A stretch of 64,000 bases of DNA from Alphaproteobacteria bacterium (lineage in GTDB: Bacteria; Pseudomonadota; Alphaproteobacteria; Rhizobiales; Devosiaceae): NCBI GenBank assembly GCA_018828145.1, contig JAHJWO010000004.1:50324-114323 (forward strand), read 5' to 3'. The notes beneath the pieces were generated by a model. That model was given only the letters and a program-made list of their open reading frames with translations. It was not told the origin of the DNA and searched no databases. Both the position numbers and the translations under genes were made by a program. This document shows, one piece after another, positions 52,299 through 60,416 of the stretch (within the stretch, counting starts at the first letter, position 1; every line of letters starts with the position of its first letter).

Positions 52299-53675
52299 GT
52301 GAGAAAAGGCTCCATTGCGGCGTCGCTGTTCTGGTTGTCGGCGGGATGGCTGATCCTGGCGCTGGTGGCGACTGGTTTTCTGTTGACCGACCTCTATTCG
52401 CGGGCGCTCGACACCTCCCTGTCGGAGACACTCGACTTCCATGTCGAAAGCCTGACCGGCGCCTTGCTGGAGGCCGGCGACCCCATGAGCGACGAGATCG
52501 CGCTCACCGATCCGCGCTTCGAGCGGCCGCGTTCGGGCTGGTACTGGGCGATCCGCGACGCCGATGGCACGCTCTATAACCTCTCGACCTCCGTGGTCGG
52601 TATCGACCTGCCGGTGCTGATGGGGCCGGCCGATGCGCGCGGCCGGCGCACGGCCATCCTCGATGACGCATTCGGCACCGAGATGCGCGTGGTGGAGCGC
52701 ACGGTGACCGTGGCGCCCACCAGCTACCAGATCGTCGTCACCGGCAATCTCAGCGAAATCCTCGAACTGGTGGGCGAATTCCGCGGCCAGACCTTCATCG
52801 TGCTGGGCGCGGTGGGCGTCATGCTCGCCATCATGAGCGCCATTGTCGCCCGCTTTGCCATGCGTCCGATCGACCGCCTCAGCGCCGCCATCGAAAGCGT
52901 GCGCGAGGGCGAGAGCGTGACCGTGGGCGGCACCTATCCGCGCGAGATTGCGCCGCTGGCCGAGGAGGTCAACGAGCTGCTGCGCTCCAATGCCCAGATC
53001 ATCGAGCGCGCCCGCAACCAGGTCGGCAACCTGGCGCATGGACTCAAGACCCCGATCGCCGTGTTGCGCAACGAGGCTGCCGCCAGGAAGGGCGTGCTGG
53101 CCGACGTGGTGATGAGCGAGAGCGAGAAGATGAGCACCATGGTGGCCACCTATCTCGAGCGGGCGCGGCTGGCCGCCCGCACCTCGGTGGTGGGCAAGAA
53201 GGCCGACCCCACCATGGTCATGCTGCGGCTGACCCGCGTCATGCGCAAGATCAACCCCGATTGCACCATCGCTTTCCAGCGGCCCGATGCTTCATTGCCC
53301 TGGTTCCGTGGCGACGAGGCCGATCTCGAGGAAATGGCCGGCAACCTGCTCGACAATGCCTGCAAGTGGTCCAAGGGCCAGGTGGGGGTGCGCCTGTCGA
53401 GCGAACGCAGCGAAACCGGCACCATGCTGCTGATCCGCATCGACGACAATGGTCCGGGCCTCTCCGAGGAAGACGCCCAGAAAGTGTTGCGCCGCGGTGT
53501 CAGGCTGGACGAGAAAACACCTGGCAGCGGCTTGGGGCTCGATATCGTCAAGGAACTGGTGGATGTGTACGGCGGCAGCCTGGCACTCAAGCGTTCCGCG
53601 CTGGGCGGCCTGCTGGCGGAGCTGCGCCTGCCGACGGCCCGGCTGGGCAGCATGGCCCGGCCGAACGCAACTTGA
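52299..53675 (+). CDS. feuQ: PhoQ/FeuQ-like sensor histidine kinase
   Basis: A 458-residue inner-membrane kinase, GTG start. Two membrane helices (residues ~10-32 and 165-187) frame a periplasmic sensor domain of about 130 residues. HAMP follows, then HisKA with the H-box QVGNLAHGLKTPIAVLRNEA typical of PhoQ-like kinases, and HATPase with the N-box (AGNLLDNACKWS), DDNGPGL and GSGLGLDIVKELV. It phosphorylates the regulator encoded by the gene before it. In rhizobia the periplasmic FeuN acts on this sensor. The start is set by AGGTGA, which lies in a palindromic repeat. Confidence 0.88.
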   Translation: MRKGSIAASLFWLSAGWLILALVATGFLLTDLYSRALDTSLSETLDFHVESLTGALLEAGDPMSDEIALTDPRFERPRSGWYWAIRDADGTLYNLSTSVVGIDLPVLMGPADARGRRTAILDDAFGTEMRVVERTVTVAPTSYQIVVTGNLSEILELVGEFRGQTFIVLGAVGVMLAIMSAIVARFAMRPIDRLSAAIESVREGESVTVGGTYPREIAPLAEEVNELLRSNAQIIERARNQVGNLAHGLKTPIAVLRNEAAARKGVLADVVMSESEKMSTMVATYLERARLAARTSVVGKKADPTMVMLRLTRVMRKINPDCTIAFQRPDASLPWFRGDEADLEEMAGNLLDNACKWSKGQVGVRLSSERSETGTMLLIRIDDNGPGLSEEDAQKVLRRGVRLDEKTPGSGLGLDIVKELVDVYGGSLALKRSALGGLLAELRLPTARLGSMARPNAT

Positions 53676-53736
53676 CGCACTTTCGCCGCATTACGACAAC
53701 ATGAGCCTTCATATCGTCCAAGAGATTGCAAAACCC

Positions 53737-54213
53737 ATGAACCGCATCGCCCTTCTCGCCACGCCGCTGCTCGCCATCACCCTGGCCGCCTGTTCCAGCA
53801 CGGGGACGACCACGCAGGTGGCGCGGGCGCCGGTGACGGTGGCCCCGGTGATCGCCCAGCCGCTGGTGCCGACCCCGGCCCAGACGACGCAGCAGGCTCT
53901 GCTGACCACCAGCATTTCCAACGGCTTTGTCGATCCGGCCGCCCTGGCGGTAATGACGGCAAAGGATTCGGCCGAGGCCAATAGCGCCCAGTTCTATGCG
54001 CTGCAGTTCGGCCGCCCCGGCGCACCCCGCCAGTGGGCCGGCGACAAGGGCACGACCGGCACGGTGGCCGTGGGCCCATATGTGCGGGTCAACAATCTCG
54101 ATTGCCGCGATTTCACCCACACGGTCAAAGCCAATGGCCAGGACTATGTGAAAAAGGGCACGGCCTGCCGCGAGCAGAACGGCAACTGGGCAGTGGTGCA
54201 GGGCGCAGCCTGA
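53737..54213 (+). CDS. Surface-antigen-type lipoprotein
   Basis: A 158-residue protein with a lipoprotein signal (MNRIALLATPLLAITLAAC, lipobox LAAC). The C-terminal ~100 residues resemble the 17-kDa/RT0821 surface antigen domain: FGRPGAPRQWAGDKGTTGTVAVGPYVRVNNLDCRDFTHTVKANGQDYVKKGTACREQNGNW. It would be anchored in the outer membrane. The start is the Met at 53737; an in-frame ATG at 53701 would hide the signal in the middle. Confidence 0.8.
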   Translation: MNRIALLATPLLAITLAACSSTGTTTQVARAPVTVAPVIAQPLVPTPAQTTQQALLTTSISNGFVDPAALAVMTAKDSAEANSAQFYALQFGRPGAPRQWAGDKGTTGTVAVGPYVRVNNLDCRDFTHTVKANGQDYVKKGTACREQNGNWAVVQGAA

Positions 54214-54297
54214 CGCAATAGCCAGGCGTAGCGGATATGGATTGTTTACCAACGGCCTATAGGCTTTGGCGGTAAGTATCCCAACCCCCCTGCGCCG

Positions 54298-55506
54298 ATG
54301 TCTCAAGCTGCCCATCATTCCGACACGCCAGCCACTGCCTCGACCCGCCGGGCGAGCCGCGCCGCCGGCCGCCCGTTTGCGGGACTTCTGGACATGGTTG
54401 TTGTCCAGGATCCGGTGCAGTTTCCGTTCGCCGGTTCGATTTCGCGCGCCCATGCGGATGCCGCCTGGACCTGGGTCCATCGCGATCTCTGCGCCGACCT
54501 GATCCAGGCCGAAGCCATTGCCGCCGGCACCTTCTCGGTCGCCGACACGGAAGCCGCCATGCCGCAGATCCTGCAGCGCATGAAGGAGGGTATCGAGGCC
54601 GCCGCCGCTGATCCGGACAAGGACCGTCGCCTGCGCGCCACCCTGGGCAGCACCGATGCCCGCGATGCCTTGCCGGCCATCATGATGGCGCTGCGCAGCC
54701 GCGCTCTCCTGGTCAAGGCCATCGCCTTCGGCAAGGCGCTCAATGCCATTACCGAGGATGCGGCCCTGGGCACGGCGCTGCAATCCATGCCTCTCAAGGA
54801 CCAGGCGCTGGCCGCGCTGCTGTTCCATGTTGCCATCGGCCAGGTGTCCAATCCGACAAGACTGATCACCACGATCATCCGCATCTCCGGCAATGCCACC
54901 GAGGCGGCGGTGATCCGCATGGGCTTCAGCCCGGTGATCGACGCCATGCTGGCGCATGCGCAGAACCAGCTGTTTATGCTGCAGCCCAGCGGGCCCTTCG
55001 CCGATATCGATCTGATCTGCCGCAGTCTCGACCGGTTCCATCGCCTGGTGCGTTCGCTCACCGGCTATGTCGAATTCAGCCGCGGCAGCCGCTGGGCCAT
55101 GGTGCTGGCCGCCATCACCAAGCAGGTTTCCGACCGGATCGAGCCGCGCCTGCGCGACGTGGTGTCCGACCTCAACCAGGCCATGCGCCGTGGCCGCGAG
55201 GGCAGCGACCGGATCGACGAGGACCGCATGCTGGCCGCCATCAATGGCGTCTATCTGCTGGCCACCGTCCGCGAATGCCGCGATTCGCTGGCGCTCAATG
55301 CGGTATTCGACCAGGCCTGGAGCCAGACCGGCCAGGCGCTGGAGGTCCATCTGCAGCGCAATCTCGACCTGATCCGGCAGAATCCGGACGATGCGCCGAC
55401 CGGCGTGCGGCTCGATGCCGGGATCAAGATGGCCGAAATCCGCTTCAATCCGGAATATGCCGAGACGCTAAGGCGCGCCCGCGCCACTGCCGAGCGCCGC
55501 GGCTAG
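54298..55506 (+). CDS. Protein of unknown function, 402 residues
   Basis: I do not recognise the family. The N-terminal 30 residues are low-complexity (Ser/Thr/Ala/Arg); the rest is helical with the pieces AGSISRAHADAAWTWVHRDLCADLIQAEAI and QEVSDRIEPRLRDVVSDLNQAMRRGREG-like region. It looks like a Rhizobiales-wide conserved protein, probably cytoplasmic, with no membrane helices. No ribosome-binding site is visible before the ATG. Its last 13 codons overlap the end of the opposite-strand sox-like gene. Confidence 0.7.
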   Translation: MSQAAHHSDTPATASTRRASRAAGRPFAGLLDMVVVQDPVQFPFAGSISRAHADAAWTWVHRDLCADLIQAEAIAAGTFSVADTEAAMPQILQRMKEGIEAAAADPDKDRRLRATLGSTDARDALPAIMMALRSRALLVKAIAFGKALNAITEDAALGTALQSMPLKDQALAALLFHVAIGQVSNPTRLITTIIRISGNATEAAVIRMGFSPVIDAMLAHAQNQLFMLQPSGPFADIDLICRSLDRFHRLVRSLTGYVEFSRGSRWAMVLAAITKQVSDRIEPRLRDVVSDLNQAMRRGREGSDRIDEDRMLAAINGVYLLATVRECRDSLALNAVFDQAWSQTGQALEVHLQRNLDLIRQNPDDAPTGVRLDAGIKMAEIRFNPEYAETLRRARATAERRG

Positions 55507-57504
55507 GTCCATGCCCTCGCGATAGGGGGCAACCAGCTGGACGCCGATGGCGCGTCCCGGCTCGCGCGCGCTGGCCATCTGCCCCATTGCACCGGCCACC
55601 AGGACAATCGCCGTACCATTGATATTGCGCACCACCACGCCGATGGCGTGCAGCGGGTCGGTGGTGTCGGCATCGGCATGGATCAGCGTGCCGGGCTCCA
55701 GCATCCGCTTTTCACCGGGCCGCACCACCCAGAGCTCGGCCCCGGCAAAACGTCCGGCCAGATAGGGTGGTGGCAAGGGCAGGGCTGTGGCCGGGCGCTC
55801 GACCGCGCCATAGTCCGCGTCCGCAATCCCCACCATGGCGACGCGCTCCTGCGCCACGATGCCGGCACTCGATGCCGGAATGGCGCCGAGCTGCACGCCG
55901 GAGACGATATCGGCGAGGGCCAGCGGCTGGGGCGTGTCTGCCAGCGACCAGCCGGTCTGCCGCGGCGCGAAGGGCAGCCAGCCCGGCCAGCGCGACCGCA
56001 CCGGGCGGGGCCGTTCGAGATAATGCTGGCCGGCAGCGAGAAAGGCCGGCGGCCCGTCAGCCTCGGGCAGGTCGCCGATCGGCGCAGGGCCGTCGGGCGT
56101 CTCGTAAAGCGGATCGATCAGCGGATCGTCAATCGGGTGGCGCTCGCGGCCCAGCAGGGCGTCGACCGCATCATCGCCACTGGCAAGGCAGGCCCGCCGG
56201 GTGAACCAGCCGGCAGCGCTGCCGGCCAGCGCTATGCCGGGCGGGCCGTTGCGGGGCTCGAGCCGCGCATGCGCTGCGTTCCAGGCGCTCTCGCCGCCCG
56301 CCATGTGCCAGAGCGTCAGATCAGGCTGCCAGCCGCCGCAGGTGATCACCCGATCCACCAGCTGCACTGGTTCGGGCTGGGAGAACCCTTCCATCGCCAG
56401 GCGCGGCCGGAGCAACAGGCCCTGCCGCTTCGGCCCCCTGGCTGCCGATGCGGCCACGGTGCCGGAGGCCAGCGTGATGCCATAGGCCTTCGAGAACTCG
56501 ATGAAGCGCGACTGCGGTCGCGGCCGCGAATCGATAATGCGGGGCACGAGGACACCGGCATCCTTGGCCAGCATGGCGAGGCGGTAGGCCGGGCTGCTGC
56601 TGGTGGCAAACAGCGCCGAGCCACCGGCCCAGACGCCGTAGTGATGCGCCAGGTCGAACGCTTCGAGCGTGCCCATGATGCCTGGCAGCCGGTTGCCGGG
56701 AAAGACCGGCAGGAGCTCCAGCGTGCCGGTGGCAAGGACGATATGGGGCGCCCTGATATCGATGATCCGCCCGGCCGGCGCGCCATCCTGCACCTCCACC
56801 TGGTGCAGCCGCACCACGCCCGGCCGCAGGCCGAAGACCTCGGCGCTTGTGAGAACGGTGATCGCCTCGGTCGTGCCGATCAGCTCGGCCAGCCGGGCAA
56901 TATTGTGGTCGGGCGTCTCCTCGCCCTCCTGCGTGCCGAACAGCCGCGCATGCCCGCCCAGCCGGGGCGCCGCCTCGATCAGCACGACGCGCCGGCCACG
57001 CCGGGCGGCTGCCAGCGCCGCTGCCATGCCGGCCACCCCAGCGCCCACCACGATCAGGTCGGTTGCTGGGCCCACCTCGCCCGGCATGCCCAGCCAGGGC
57101 CGGGGCAACGGGTCGGGCTGGTCGAGGTCGAGGCCCAGCGACTCGCCGCCGCGCCGCAGCAGGCGCGCCAGCGCGCTGCGCTTCTGCCTGCGGGCGAGCG
57201 TGACATAGTCGGCGCCATCCGTGGCGGGCGTGCGCTCCATCGGCAGCGCCCGCTGCAGGTCGCGGGCCAGGGCGGTGAAGGTGATGGCTGGCGCATGGTG
57301 GGCCGACAGCGCCAGCGGCACGCCACCGCGCTTGCCCACCGTGTCGATGCCCGAAGCGAGGACGGCGCTCAGCACCGTGTCGCCGACAAAGCCGGAAACC
57401 TCCCGTCCATTGAGCCGGAAGCGCAGGGGCCGGCTGCGGTCGATGGCGCTGCCTTGGAGCAGATGGTCGGCTTCTGTGCCGAGGCGATTTGGATTGTCCC
57501 TCAT
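55468..57504 (-). CDS. Sarcosine oxidase alpha-subunit-like flavoprotein, shortened
   Basis: A 678-residue protein. It begins like the heterotetrameric sarcosine oxidase alpha subunit with a ferredoxin-fold start (RFRLNGREVSGFVGDTVLSAVLASGI), then a Rossmann FAD/NAD domain (DLIVVGAGVAGMAAALAAARRGRRVVLIEAA) and a second dinucleotide-binding-like part (VITCGGWQPDLTLWHMAG). The C-terminal aminomethyltransferase (folate) domain of true SoxA, which makes them near 980 residues, is missing or reduced to ~100 residues. It overlaps the next flavoprotein gene by four bases. An oxidase or dehydrogenase acting on a methylated amine is possible but unproven. Confidence 0.75.
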   Translation of the reverse strand: MRDNPNRLGTEADHLLQGSAIDRSRPLRFRLNGREVSGFVGDTVLSAVLASGIDTVGKRGGVPLALSAHHAPAITFTALARDLQRALPMERTPATDGADYVTLARRQKRSALARLLRRGGESLGLDLDQPDPLPRPWLGMPGEVGPATDLIVVGAGVAGMAAALAAARRGRRVVLIEAAPRLGGHARLFGTQEGEETPDHNIARLAELIGTTEAITVLTSAEVFGLRPGVVRLHQVEVQDGAPAGRIIDIRAPHIVLATGTLELLPVFPGNRLPGIMGTLEAFDLAHHYGVWAGGSALFATSSSPAYRLAMLAKDAGVLVPRIIDSRPRPQSRFIEFSKAYGITLASGTVAASAARGPKRQGLLLRPRLAMEGFSQPEPVQLVDRVITCGGWQPDLTLWHMAGGESAWNAAHARLEPRNGPPGIALAGSAAGWFTRRACLASGDDAVDALLGRERHPIDDPLIDPLYETPDGPAPIGDLPEADGPPAFLAAGQHYLERPRPVRSRWPGWLPFAPRQTGWSLADTPQPLALADIVSGVQLGAIPASSAGIVAQERVAMVGIADADYGAVERPATALPLPPPYLAGRFAGAELWVVRPGEKRMLEPGTLIHADADTTDPLHAIGVVVRNINGTAIVLVAGAMGQMASAREPGRAIGVQLVAPYREGMDLAAALGSGAGAP

Positions 57505-58562
57505 GGCGTGCCCACCTCGGCAACCATGGAGGGGTTCGTCATGCGGTCGACCAGCCGCGCCCCGAGCCAGGCGCTTTCCGCCGCACTGGCGGTCCCCGAG
57601 AGCCAGCGGGCGATGAGCGGGGCGAAGAAGGCGCCCGTCGGCCCGAACCCGGCCAGCACATCGGGCCCCACGCCATTGATCCGCCCCACGGCGGGTGCCG
57701 CGTCGGCCGTGACCAGCGTCTCGTAGCTCGACTGGCCGGCCTGTCGGAAGGCGCGGCTGGCGCCGAGCAGATCGCCCAGCTCGGCAGCGAACGGATCGAT
57801 GCTGCCCGGACCCATGGCGGTAATGCCGCGATCCTGGCGCTGCACCAGGGTCAGGCCGCTATCGAGGTGGCAGGTCACGGGCGAGACGATGGCCTGGGTC
57901 GGCTCGGTGAAGATGGTGCTGGCCACCTGCCGGCCGAGCAGGGCGGGCCACTCCTCGGCGCGCATATGGCCGATGATGGCTGCATCATCCGCCAGCACGG
58001 TCTGGCCGATCGCGATCCGGGCGTCGCCCGCTACCAGTTCGGCGCTGCCATCGCCGCGGACCTCAAGCCGGTCGTCGTCGGCAAGGCGGCGCACCTTGTG
58101 CTGGACCAGCCAGGCGTCGAGCCCGGCTTCCAGCGTCGGCCGGTGCAGCAGCACCGCGTCGCGCAGCAGCAGGCCCTCGCGTCCGCTGCCCAGCAGGCTC
58201 GCCGGCACCGGCTCGGCGCCATGGCCAAAGGCCAGCGCCATGTGCCGCATATGCGCCAGGGCCTCCTTGCCCGCAGCACCACCGGCGAAGAACACCGGAT
58301 CGACGCGCGACCACGCCCCGCGTCCGCCGATGCGCGAGAGGAGCCTGAGCGTCTCGGGCAGGCCGGTCTTCAGCATGGCCCAGCTATGCGGGCGGGTCAG
58401 CGGCGCCACGGACAGGTCAATGCCGCGTGGCAGGCGATAACCAGACTGGCTTTCGCCGGAAAACACCACGCTCTTGCCATGCGCCGACGCCAGCAATCCC
58501 GCCACGAGGCGGGCCAGAGGCGTGGAGCCGATAATGGCGAAGTCGATCGGGGTCTCGGTCAT
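57501..58562 (-). CDS. FAD-dependent oxidoreductase, divergent SoxB/DAO-like
   Basis: A 353-residue protein that starts with a Rossmann segment (DFAIIGSTPLARLVAGLLASAHGKSVVFSGE) in which the usual GxGxxG reads GSTPLA, so dinucleotide binding is degenerate. The C-terminus has the DAO-like end (AAPAVGRINGVGPDVLAGFGPTGAFFAPLIARWLSG), which normally contacts FAD. It stands directly before the SoxA-like gene with a four-base overlap, so the two probably form a complex as SoxA and SoxB do. Substrate unknown. Confidence 0.7.
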   Translation of the reverse strand: MTETPIDFAIIGSTPLARLVAGLLASAHGKSVVFSGESQSGYRLPRGIDLSVAPLTRPHSWAMLKTGLPETLRLLSRIGGRGAWSRVDPVFFAGGAAGKEALAHMRHMALAFGHGAEPVPASLLGSGREGLLLRDAVLLHRPTLEAGLDAWLVQHKVRRLADDDRLEVRGDGSAELVAGDARIAIGQTVLADDAAIIGHMRAEEWPALLGRQVASTIFTEPTQAIVSPVTCHLDSGLTLVQRQDRGITAMGPGSIDPFAAELGDLLGASRAFRQAGQSSYETLVTADAAPAVGRINGVGPDVLAGFGPTGAFFAPLIARWLSGTASAAESAWLGARLVDRMTNPSMVAEVGTP

Positions 58563-58685
58563 GCCCCGGTGCGGGCCTGTGGCAATGCGTCCGCCTCAAG
58601 GATGCGTGTTTCGGTGGTTTTTCGCCGCATTGGGCTTATAGATGACGCTTCCTTGCCGCGTGCCGGCGTCAAGCGTCCAGGGCCC

Positions 58686-59771
58686 ATGCTTTTCTGGTTC
58701 ATCGCCACTGTCATTACCGCCATTGCCTGCGCTGCGCTTTTCTACGCAGCCGGCCGGCGCGCGGTCAACTTAAGCGATCCTGATTTGGACGATGCCAACA
58801 GCCATTTTCGGCTTGTGCTGGCCGGTATCGACACCGATCTGGCCGCAGGCAAGCTGGGCGAGGCCGAAGCGCAGGCCGCGCGCGGCGAGCTGGCGCGCGA
58901 AATCCTGCGGCTCAAGGCCGAGGCGGGACGCGTAGCCGGCAATTCCCTCGACTTCGGCCGTCCAGCACTCCTCGCAGGCCTCGGCGGCATCGCCGTGCTG
59001 GCCCTGGGCCTCTATGGCCTGCTCGGCAGCCCGAACACGCCCAGCCAGCCGCTGGCCGGCCGGGCCGAGGTCGCCGCGCAATCCATCGATCTCGATGCGG
59101 CCATCACCCGCATCGAGGCCCAGCTCACCGCCAATCCCGACGATCTGCGCGGCTGGACCGTCATCGCCCCCGCCTATCTCGAACTGCGCCGCTATGCCGA
59201 TGCCGCGCGGGCCTATCGCCGCATCATCGAGCTGAGCGCGCCAACGCCTGACCTGCAGACCAGCCTCGCCGAGGCGCTGATGCTCGATGCCGGCGATGCC
59301 GGCTCGCCCGAGGCCATGGCCCTGTTGCGCGAGGCCGCCGCCGCCGATCCGGCCCATGCCCTCTCCCGGCTCTATATCGCGGCCGAGCTGACCCGCGCCG
59401 AGCAGTATGCTGAGGCCGCCCAGGCCTGGCAGGCCGCCTTGGCTCTGTCGGAAGGTGACGAACCCTGGCTGGCCGCCGCGCAGCAGGGGCTCGCCGTGGC
59501 GCAGAATGGCGGCGTGGCGCCCGCCAATGATGCCGAGGCCGAGATGATCGGCCAGATGGTCAGCGGCCTTGCCGAACGCCTCGCCGCCGGGGGCGGCAGC
59601 GTCGAGGAATGGACGCAGCTGGTGCGCGCCTATCTGGTGCTCGGCGATGCCGACAGCGCCCAGGGCGCCTATGACGATGCCGTGGCTGCCTATCCGCAGG
59701 CGTTCGACCGCGGCGAACTCGATACGCTGGCGCTGGGCGCCGGCCTCACCCTGAATGGAGCCCAGCCATGA
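58686..59771 (+). CDS. ccmI: Cytochrome c maturation protein CcmI
   Basis: A 361-residue apocytochrome c chaperone (CycH). Two N-terminal membrane helices (MLFWFIATVITAIACAALFYAA and ALLAGLGGIAVLALGLYGLLG) bracket a cytoplasmic loop with a leucine-zipper-like helix (LRLKAEA). The periplasmic part has tetratricopeptide-like repeats (AITRIEAQLTANPDDLRGWTVIAPAYLELRRYADAARAYRRIIEL). The start at 58686 is preceded by CCAGGG. It overlaps ccmE by ATGA as the first gene of the ccm block. Confidence 0.92.
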   Translation: MLFWFIATVITAIACAALFYAAGRRAVNLSDPDLDDANSHFRLVLAGIDTDLAAGKLGEAEAQAARGELAREILRLKAEAGRVAGNSLDFGRPALLAGLGGIAVLALGLYGLLGSPNTPSQPLAGRAEVAAQSIDLDAAITRIEAQLTANPDDLRGWTVIAPAYLELRRYADAARAYRRIIELSAPTPDLQTSLAEALMLDAGDAGSPEAMALLREAAAADPAHALSRLYIAAELTRAEQYAEAAQAWQAALALSEGDEPWLAAAQQGLAVAQNGGVAPANDAEAEMIGQMVSGLAERLAAGGGSVEEWTQLVRAYLVLGDADSAQGAYDDAVAAYPQAFDRGELDTLALGAGLTLNGAQP

Positions 59772-60241
59772 GCATGCCATCCGCCATCCGCAAGAAGGGC
59801 TGGTCGCGCAAGCAGAAGCGTCTGGCGCTCATTGCCGGCCTCGCCTTGGTGCTGGCGCTGGCCACGACGCTGGTGCTGGTCGCCCTGCGCGACCAGATCG
59901 TCTTCTTCTATTCGCCTTCCGACGTCATCGCCCGCGAGGTCGCCGCCGGCCAGCCGATCCGGCTCGGGGGCCTCGTCAAGGATGGGTCGTGGATCCGTGA
60001 CGGGCAGGACAACAGCTTTGTCGTGACCGACGGCGCCCAGGAGGTTGCTGCCCGCTATAGCGGCATCCTGCCCGACCTGTTCCGCGAAGGGCAGGGCGTC
60101 GTCGCCGAGGGCAGCCTTGGCCCCGATGGTTCGTTCATCGCAACCAATGTGTTGGCCAAGCACGACGAGAACTACATCCCCAAGGAAGTCGTCGACGCCC
60201 TCAAGGCCAGCGGCGAATGGCGGCCGGAGGCGGGCCAGTGA
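59768..60241 (+). CDS. ccmE: Heme chaperone CcmE
   Basis: A 157-residue membrane-anchored protein that binds heme covalently in the periplasm and hands it to CcmF/CcmH. One N-terminal helix (LALIAGLALVLALATTLVLV) is followed by an OB-fold domain. The heme-binding His is in LAKHDENYIP, with the Tyr four residues after it as in the family. The stop lies 176 bp before ccmF, the gap holding a palindromic repeat. Confidence 0.94.
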   Translation: MSMPSAIRKKGWSRKQKRLALIAGLALVLALATTLVLVALRDQIVFFYSPSDVIAREVAAGQPIRLGGLVKDGSWIRDGQDNSFVVTDGAQEVAARYSGILPDLFREGQGVVAEGSLGPDGSFIATNVLAKHDENYIPKEVVDALKASGEWRPEAGQ

Positions 60242-60267
60242 TGATGTCCGGAGTCCGTGGCTCTCAT

Positions 60268-60383
60268 CACCCCCTCCCAGCCTCCCCCATCAAGGGGGAG
60301 GTGCTGTCCGGTGGTTGCGGCTTGATCGTGCCACAGGAGTGGAGAGATACCTCCCCCTTGATGGGGGAGGCTAGGAGGGGGTG
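60268..60383. repeat. Intergenic palindromic repeat, family B copy 3, inside the ccm operon
   Basis: Two near-identical 35-bp arms, 60268-60302 and 60349-60383, lie in opposite orientation; each holds its own CCTCCCCC/GGGGGAGG hairpin. It separates ccmE from ccmF and could form a large hairpin in the transcript. Confidence 0.85.
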
Positions 60384-60416
60384 GAGTCGCGCACTCGAAG
60401 CTGGGACCATCCACCC

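Noticed and set aside
57489..58685. N-terminal extension of the ccmI frame by about 400 codons
   Set aside because: The added part lies opposite the FAD-dependent oxidoreductase gene and has no domain. CcmI homology starts at the Met at 58686.
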